Assembly: GCA_023425025.1 (NCBI GenBank)
Contig: JAFADG010000035.1
Location: 1-64,000, forward strand
Direction: 5' to 3'
DNA from: Bacillota bacterium
Lineage (GTDB): Bacteria > Bacillota > Clostridia > Christensenellales > Aristaeellaceae
Length of the DNA stretch: 64,000 nucleotides
Part shown: one piece after another, positions 59,025 through 64,000 of the stretch
Layout: every line of letters begins with the position of its first letter
Position numbering within the stretch: position 1 is the stretch's first letter
Made by a program: the position numbers and the translations under genes
The notes under the pieces: generated by a model
Database searches by the model: none
Seen by the model: only the letters and a program-made list of their open reading frames with translations
What the model was told of the DNA's origin: nothing

Positions 59025-60271
59025 CGCTTCATCCCGGCCGGCTGTCGGGCGTTTTGGCCGTTCCCCCGTCAAAATCCGTCGCCCACCGGGCCATCATCTG
59101 CGCGGCCCTGGCCAATGGGGAAAGCGCCGTTGCCCCCGTGGATGTATCCGACGATATGCGGGCCACGCTCATGTGCATGACGGCCTTTGGCGCCCACTGG
59201 CAGCGGGAAGGCGGCGATCTTCGCGTAAGGGGGCAGGCCTTCGCGCCGAAACCGCACCCGACCATGGATTGCTTGGAATCAGGCTCCACCCTCCGGTTTG
59301 CGATCCCCCTGTCGCTTGTCCTTACCGGGGGCGGAACCTTTCAAGTGAAAGGGCGGCTGAAGGAACGGCCCCTTGGCCCTTATGAAGCGATCTTTGCTCA
59401 GCGCGGCATCGCCTTTGAAAAGGCGCTGGACGGCTTCTCCGTTCGCGGGAAGCTTGCCGCCGGGCGGTACGAACTGCCGGGCGATGTCTCGTCCCAGTTT
59501 GTGACCGGCTTATTGCTTGCGCTGCCACTGCTTGAAGGCGATTCGGAAATCAGCCTCACCACGCCCATGGAATCGGAAGGCTACGTGCAATTGACGCTGG
59601 ACGTAATGGCCGGCTTTGGCGTAACGGTACACCGGCCGGATGCTTCCACCTTCCTGATCCCCGGCGGGCAGACATATATCTCCCGCGAATATCAGGTGGA
59701 GGGGGATTATTCCCAGGCGGCGGTGCTGCTGTGCGCCGGCGCGCTGGGCAGCGGTGTGCGGATGCAAGGCTTGAACCTCCAGTCACATCAAGGCGACCGG
59801 GCTGTCATTGGCATCCTGGAACGAATGGGGGCTTTCCCCTCCTCAGATGGAAATACCTTATCCATAAAACATGGTCCTCTGCAGGGCCTTGTCATCGACG
59901 GAAGCCAAATCCCGGACGCGTTGCCCATGCTGGCCCTGACCCTGTGCCTATCCCATGGCAAAAGCCGCATTGAAAACGCCGGCCGGCTTCGGCTGAAAGA
60001 ATGCAACCGGCTGGAGGCCACCGTCACGGAACTGACCAGGCTCGGGGCGGATATCCGCGCGGAAGGCGACGCCATGATCATTCACGGCCGGGAAAGCCTT
60101 GCGGGCGGCGTATTGGTCAGCAGCCGTGACGACCACCGCATGGCCATGATGCTTTCCATCGCCGCACTGCATTGCAAGGAACCCATCATCCTTGACAATC
60201 CGGCCTGCGTCAAAAAATCCTGGCCCGGCTACTGGGAAGATTATCTGGCATTGGGAGGGAGCATCACATGA
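59012..60271 (+). CDS. aroA: EPSP synthase
   Basis: 419 residues, ATG after GGGGGTGGAAGC. Transfers enolpyruvate from PEP to shikimate-3-phosphate. Motifs: VPPSKSVAHRAIICAALA (PEP and S3P binding), LESGSTLRF, GDVSSQFVTGLLLALPLL, EGDYSQAAVLL, LKECNRLEATVTEL, DDHRMAMMLSIAA. In the LxxGSTxRF segment it has S where class I enzymes have NAGTA, which marks a class II-like EPSP synthase, often less sensitive to glyphosate (inference). Confidence 0.95.
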   Translation: MAAITLHPGRLSGVLAVPPSKSVAHRAIICAALANGESAVAPVDVSDDMRATLMCMTAFGAHWQREGGDLRVRGQAFAPKPHPTMDCLESGSTLRFAIPLSLVLTGGGTFQVKGRLKERPLGPYEAIFAQRGIAFEKALDGFSVRGKLAAGRYELPGDVSSQFVTGLLLALPLLEGDSEISLTTPMESEGYVQLTLDVMAGFGVTVHRPDASTFLIPGGQTYISREYQVEGDYSQAAVLLCAGALGSGVRMQGLNLQSHQGDRAVIGILERMGAFPSSDGNTLSIKHGPLQGLVIDGSQIPDALPMLALTLCLSHGKSRIENAGRLRLKECNRLEATVTELTRLGADIRAEGDAMIIHGRESLAGGVLVSSRDDHRMAMMLSIAALHCKEPIILDNPACVKKSWPGYWEDYLALGGSIT

Positions 60272-61365
60272 GCAGCAGCTTCGGGAGGCATTTGAAATTG
60301 TCCCTGTTTGGAGAATCCCACGGGGTAGGCCTTGGCATCGTTCTGGACGGGCTGCCGCCGGGGCTGACCCTTGATTTGGAGGAAATCGGCCGGGAAATGG
60401 CTCGCAGGGCGCCCGGCCGCAACGACCTTTCCACCCCCCGGCGAGAAAACGACATCCCCGAGATTCTTTCCGGATTGTACGGCGGCAAGACCACCGGCGC
60501 GCCGCTTTCCGCGGTGATCCGCAGCCGGGACACCCGGTCCCAGGATTACGGCGAGGAACTGGACAAGCCCCGGCCCGGCCACGCGGACTACACCGGCTAT
60601 ATCCGCTACGGCGGCTTTGGCGACCACCGGGGCGGCGGCCATTTTTCCGGCCGCCTGACCGCGCCTATCGTCTTTGCCGGGGCGGTGTGCAAGCAGTGGT
60701 TGAAGGAGAGCAACATCCGCATCCACGCCCACATTCAGCGCCTGGCCGGCATTGACGACGGCAGCTTTCTGGATGCGCCTGTATCCAAGGATGCGCTAGA
60801 AGCCCTTTCCGGCGAAACGCTGCCCCTTTTACACTCCGGCCTTGCCGAGGATATGACAAAGGCCATCCTGGACGCCAAATCCCAGGACGACTCCGTAGGC
60901 GGCATCGTGGAATGCATGGCGGTGGGCCTGCCCGCCGGGCTGGGCGCGCCGTTCTTCGATTCGGCGGAGTCCGTCTTGTCCCATTTGATGTTTTCTGTTC
61001 CCGCGGTAAAGGGCATCTCCTTCGGGGCAGGTTTCCCCATGGCCGACATGCGGGGCTCGCAGGTGAACGATCCCTTCTATTATGATGAAAGCGGCGCTGT
61101 TCGCACCAAAACCAACAACGCCGGCGGCATCCTGGGGGGCATCACCACCGGCATGCCCATCATATTCCGTTGTGTGATAAGACCTACCTCCTCCATTGCC
61201 CAAGCCCAAGACACCATTTCCCTGAAAGAAAAAGCGAATACAGTGCTTCAAATCGTGGGCCGGCACGACCCCTGCATCGTGCCCAGGGCGCTGCCCGTGA
61301 TCGAGGCCATGACCGCCATCGGCCTTTGCGAACTATGGAAGGAGCATCACGCATGCCGGATATGA
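60268..61365 (+). CDS. aroC: Chorismate synthase
   Basis: 365 residues, ATGA overlap with aroA. FMN-dependent elimination giving chorismate. Signatures: LFGESHGVGLGIVLDGLPPG, GRNDLSTPRRE, RPGHADYTGYIRYGGFGDHRGGGHFSGR, and RTKTNNAGGILGGITTGMPI near the C-terminus. Requires reduced flavin. The length is typical. Confidence 0.96.
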   Translation: MSSSFGRHLKLSLFGESHGVGLGIVLDGLPPGLTLDLEEIGREMARRAPGRNDLSTPRRENDIPEILSGLYGGKTTGAPLSAVIRSRDTRSQDYGEELDKPRPGHADYTGYIRYGGFGDHRGGGHFSGRLTAPIVFAGAVCKQWLKESNIRIHAHIQRLAGIDDGSFLDAPVSKDALEALSGETLPLLHSGLAEDMTKAILDAKSQDDSVGGIVECMAVGLPAGLGAPFFDSAESVLSHLMFSVPAVKGISFGAGFPMADMRGSQVNDPFYYDESGAVRTKTNNAGGILGGITTGMPIIFRCVIRPTSSIAQAQDTISLKEKANTVLQIVGRHDPCIVPRALPVIEAMTAIGLCELWKEHHACRI

Positions 61366-62183
61366 GGAATGTGGTCTCCTTCCCCGGCACCCAGGGCTCC
61401 TTTTCCCAGCAGGCGGCGGTGGCCTTCTTCGGCGAGGATTGCGATTATCTGCCCTGCGATACCTTCCCAGGGGCCATGGAGGCCGTTGCTTTCAAAGAGG
61501 CGGCCTACGCGGTGCTGCCCATTGAAAACTCTTCGGCGGGAGCGGTGGGCGAAACCTATGACCTGCTGATCAAAAGCAACCTGCATATCGTGGGCGAGCA
61601 GGTGCTGCCGGTTGCCCACCACCTGCTGGCGGTGAAAGGCAGCTGCTTGACGGACATTCGGGAAATCCACTCCCACCCCCAGGCGCTTTCCCAATGCCGG
61701 AACTTTTTGTCCCTGTATCCTTCCATCGTCCAGGTGCCATCCCTCAATACCGCGCTCAGCGCCAAAAGCGTTGCCCAGTCGGGTGATACGGGCCAGGCTG
61801 CCATCGCCGGCAGCCTGGCCGCGAAGCTGTACGGGCTGGAAATCCTCAAAGAAAACATACATGACAACGTAAACAATACTACCCGGTTTGTGGTTATCAG
61901 CCGGGACAGCAGCCCGCTTCACACCCCCGACAAAGCCAGCGTCACCTTTCATGTGGCCAACCAGGTCGGCTCCCTGGCCCAGCTGTTGACCTGCTTTGCA
62001 GAGCATGGGGTCAATTTGAGCAAGATCGAATCCCGGCCCATCCCCGGCAAGTCCTGGGAATACTTTTTCTTTGCCGACTTTGAGGGAGCCATGGACGAAA
62101 CGGAGCTGAACAAGGCCCTTCACGCGGCGTCCAACTGCGCCAGGGAGCTGCGGCTGCTGGGCCGCTATAAAAAAGCCAGGTAA
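61353..62183 (+). CDS. pheA: Prephenate dehydratase
   Basis: 276 residues, ATG 61353 eight bases after AAGGAG, 13-bp overlap with aroC. Catalytic domain 1-190: VVSFPGTQGSFSQQAA, LPIENSSAGAVGETYDLL, and NTTRFVV with the TRF triad. ACT domain 205-276 with ESRP (Phe feedback site). No chorismate mutase domain is fused, and none is visible in the operon. Confidence 0.95.
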   Translation: MPDMRNVVSFPGTQGSFSQQAAVAFFGEDCDYLPCDTFPGAMEAVAFKEAAYAVLPIENSSAGAVGETYDLLIKSNLHIVGEQVLPVAHHLLAVKGSCLTDIREIHSHPQALSQCRNFLSLYPSIVQVPSLNTALSAKSVAQSGDTGQAAIAGSLAAKLYGLEILKENIHDNVNNTTRFVVISRDSSPLHTPDKASVTFHVANQVGSLAQLLTCFAEHGVNLSKIESRPIPGKSWEYFFFADFEGAMDETELNKALHAASNCARELRLLGRYKKAR

Positions 62184-62193
62184 GGGGGCGCCT

Positions 62194-63018
62194 ATGGAAT
62201 TTTTCGGCCTGATCGGGGAAAAGCTGGGGCACAGCCTGTCGGAAGTCATACATACCCGGTTGTTCCAGTTGGAATCCCTGCCGGCTGCCTACAAGCTGAT
62301 GGAGGTCGAAAGAGACCGCCTGAATGAAGTGGGGCCTGCCATCAGGCTGCTTGCCTTCAAGGGCATCAATGTCACCATCCCCTACAAGGAGCTGGTGGTC
62401 CCCCAGTTGGATGAGGTGGACATTTCCGCCCAGCATTTGGGCGCGGTCAACACCATCAAAAACGCGGGCGGCAGGCTGACCGGCTACAACACCGACGTAT
62501 ACGGCCTTATGGAAATGTTCCGCTATCATGGCATCGGGATAAAGGGAAAACCCGCCGTGGTCCTGGGCAGCGGCGGGGCGGCCAAGGCGGCGCTGCAGGC
62601 GCTGCACGAATCGGGCGCCAGCCAAATGTTTGTGGCAAGCCGCAGCCCGGAGGGAAAAACCTCCCCTTTCCCGAATACAGCATTTATCAGTTATGACGCA
62701 TTGAGAAGCGTCGCCGGCGGCGTGCTGCTCAACGCGACGCCGGTGGGCATGTGGCCGAAGGTAGAGGCTTCCCCGGTATCAGCGGACATTGTTTCTCTGT
62801 TTGACGCCGTGGTAGACACCATCTACAACCCCTGGGAAACGCAGCTTCTTTCCATAGCCAGGGGACAGAACAAACCCTGCTGCAACGGCCTGTATATGCT
62901 GGTAGCCCAGGCGGTGAAGGCGGAAGAAATTTTCTGGGAAAGGCCGTTCCCAAGCCATACCACAGACACCATTTACCGGGAGCTGGCCGAAAGGCTCACC
63001 TACAAGGGAGGCGTTTGA
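62194..63018 (+). CDS. aroE: Shikimate dehydrogenase
   Basis: 274 residues, ATG after AGGGGGCGCCT. Reduces 3-dehydroshikimate with NADPH. Motifs: LIGEKLGHSLSEVIHTRLFQ, FKGINVTIPYKE (catalytic Lys), GAVNTIKN, GYNTDVYG, VVLGSGGAAKAALQAL (NADP). The C-terminus NGLYMLVAQAVKAEEIF is standard. Confidence 0.94.
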   Translation: MEFFGLIGEKLGHSLSEVIHTRLFQLESLPAAYKLMEVERDRLNEVGPAIRLLAFKGINVTIPYKELVVPQLDEVDISAQHLGAVNTIKNAGGRLTGYNTDVYGLMEMFRYHGIGIKGKPAVVLGSGGAAKAALQALHESGASQMFVASRSPEGKTSPFPNTAFISYDALRSVAGGVLLNATPVGMWPKVEASPVSADIVSLFDAVVDTIYNPWETQLLSIARGQNKPCCNGLYMLVAQAVKAEEIFWERPFPSHTTDTIYRELAERLTYKGGV

Positions 63019-63465
63019 ATGCACATCCTTTTGCTCAACGGACCCAATTTGAACCTGACGGGCATTCGGGAGCCGGGTGTTTACGGCATCAAAACCTATT
63101 CCGCCATCTGCCAGCAGCTGAAAGAAGAAGCAGAAAAACGGGGCATTGACCTGGACATCCGCCAAAGCAACCACGAGGGCGTGCTGATCGACTGGGTGCA
63201 TGAGGCGCTGCTGAAAAAATACGACGGCATCATTGTCAACGCCGGCGCTTACACCCACTACAGCTACGCGCTGCATGACGCGGTAAAGGCGGCGGCGCTG
63301 CCCACGGTGGAAGTGCATCTTTCCAACATACACGCCCGGGAGGAATTCCGTCGCACCTCCGTCATCGCGCCGGCCTGCCTGGGGCAGATTTGCGGGTTCG
63401 GCCCGGAGGGATACGCGCTGGCTATGGACGCGCTCCAAAGGCATATGAAGGAGCGCCGCGTATGA
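63019..63465 (+). CDS. aroQ: Type II 3-dehydroquinate dehydratase
   Basis: 148 residues; ATG begins directly after the aroE stop. Motifs: LLLNGPNLNLTGIREPGVYG (with catalytic Tyr), IRQSNHEGVLIDWVHEA, IVNAGAYTHYSYALHDA (His base), EVHLSNIHAREEFR. Type II enzymes form dodecamers. Fills the step between aroB and aroE. Confidence 0.96.
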   Translation: MHILLLNGPNLNLTGIREPGVYGIKTYSAICQQLKEEAEKRGIDLDIRQSNHEGVLIDWVHEALLKKYDGIIVNAGAYTHYSYALHDAVKAAALPTVEVHLSNIHAREEFRRTSVIAPACLGQICGFGPEGYALAMDALQRHMKERRV

Positions 63466-64000
63466 TCATCGTCATCGCGGGCCTTGGGGTTATCGGCGGC
63501 TCCTTCGCCATGGCGCTTACAAAAGCCGGTTATAAGGATATTTTTGGTATTGACGTAAATGAACAGACGCTGAAAAAAGCCAAGGAGCAGGGATATATAC
63601 AGGATGGGGATACGGACGGCGCCGCCTTTTTGCAAAAGGCTGATCTGACGATCCTGTGCATTTATCCCCACAGCGTACCGGGGTTTTTGAAGGCCCACTC
63701 GGCGGACTTCAAGCCCGGCAGCGTCCTCACCGACGTGACCGGGGTGAAAAGCGAGCTGGCCAGGCAGCTGCACGCGCTGCTGCCCCCCCATGTGGATTTT
63801 GTGCCGGGGCACCCCATGGCCGGCCGGGAAAAGATGGGCTTTGATTTTGCCAGCGACACGGTGTTCAAAGGCGCCAACTACCTGCTGACGCCCCTGGACA
63901 CCAACAAGGAAGACAACCTGCGCATGATCGAGGCCCTGGCTTTGGAGCTGGGTTTCAAACGGGTGCGGCGCATCACGCCTCAAATTCATGACATGCTTAT
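63462..64000 (+). CDS. tyrA: Prephenate dehydrogenase, partial at the window end
   Basis: At least 179 residues; ATGA overlap with aroQ, ribosome site AAGGAG. IIVIAGLGVIGGSFAMALTK is the NAD fold; VLTDVTGVKSELARQL, FVPGHPMAGREKMGF (catalytic His) and ANYLLTP follow. Makes hydroxyphenylpyruvate for tyrosine. The 3' part lies beyond 64000. Together with pheA it explains why the leader peptide uses both Phe and Tyr codons. Confidence 0.92.
   Translation, partial: MIIVIAGLGVIGGSFAMALTKAGYKDIFGIDVNEQTLKKAKEQGYIQDGDTDGAAFLQKADLTILCIYPHSVPGFLKAHSADFKPGSVLTDVTGVKSELARQLHALLPPHVDFVPGHPMAGREKMGFDFASDTVFKGANYLLTPLDTNKEDNLRMIEALALELGFKRVRRITPQIHDML

Overview
The window reads as one contiguous chromosomal stretch of a GC-rich Clostridia-like Firmicute. 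Support comes from AAGGAGG-type ribosome sites on nearly every gene, frequent TTG and GTG starts, TTGACA/TATAAT promoters with 17-bp spacers, a sigH-mrnC-thyX-rlmB block, DUF5711/CvpA and DUF4340/GldG modules, and a murA-like gene under a strong vegetative promoter. A gut Clostridia lineage (for example Christensenellales or a relative) is my inference. There are no rRNA or tRNA genes, no phage and no intact transposase.

Left part (1-17 kb): a hairpin at the edge that may be an IS200/IS605-type end; an isolated MetQ-like binding protein with a 165-nt leader; a secreted SH3-repeat protein; a 1331-residue surface protein with six 73-residue repeats, SH3-like domains, one membrane span and a Pro/Gln-rich inner tail; NUDIX and GNAT enzymes; two tandem secreted paralogues of unknown function that share the same promoter design; a GlpA/GlpB-like/DUF1667 oxidoreductase operon that contains a 160-nt palindrome and ends in a 3-methyladenine glycosylase; and a rubredoxin too short for most gene finders.

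Middle (17-42 kb): a B12-binding radical SAM protein; an rRNA-modification/PLP/peptidase operon; the DUF5711-CvpA pair; mrnC-thyX-rlmB-sigH; murA; a J-domain protein; a GtrA/polytopic glycosyltransferase-like operon; three tandem M42 aminopeptidases; a sigma/anti-sigma pair; and argS.

Right part (42-64 kb): a type I-C-like CRISPR array of 11 repeats with no cas genes in the window; tex; a NUDIX-HAD fusion behind a CorC-like transporter; an S9 peptidase; a long GC-rich leader or small RNA before a zinc-ribbon protein; an Fpg/Nei homologue without the N-terminal proline; a four-gene GldA/F/G-like ABC export operon; and an aromatic amino-acid operon (aroF-aroB-aroA-aroC-pheA-aroE-aroQ-tyrA, the last cut by the window end).

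The best candidates for new biology are: (1) the aro operon starts with a 38-codon leader peptide holding six Phe/Tyr codons, followed by a terminator and a mutually exclusive 8-bp antiterminator, which is ribosome-mediated attenuation in a Firmicute; (2) the roughly 215-nt structured leader at 50035-50250; (3) two genes, murA and the NUDIX-HAD gene, whose Shine-Dalgarno and start codon are separated by a hairpin that leaves exactly 8 unpaired bases between them; (4) the orphan CRISPR array.
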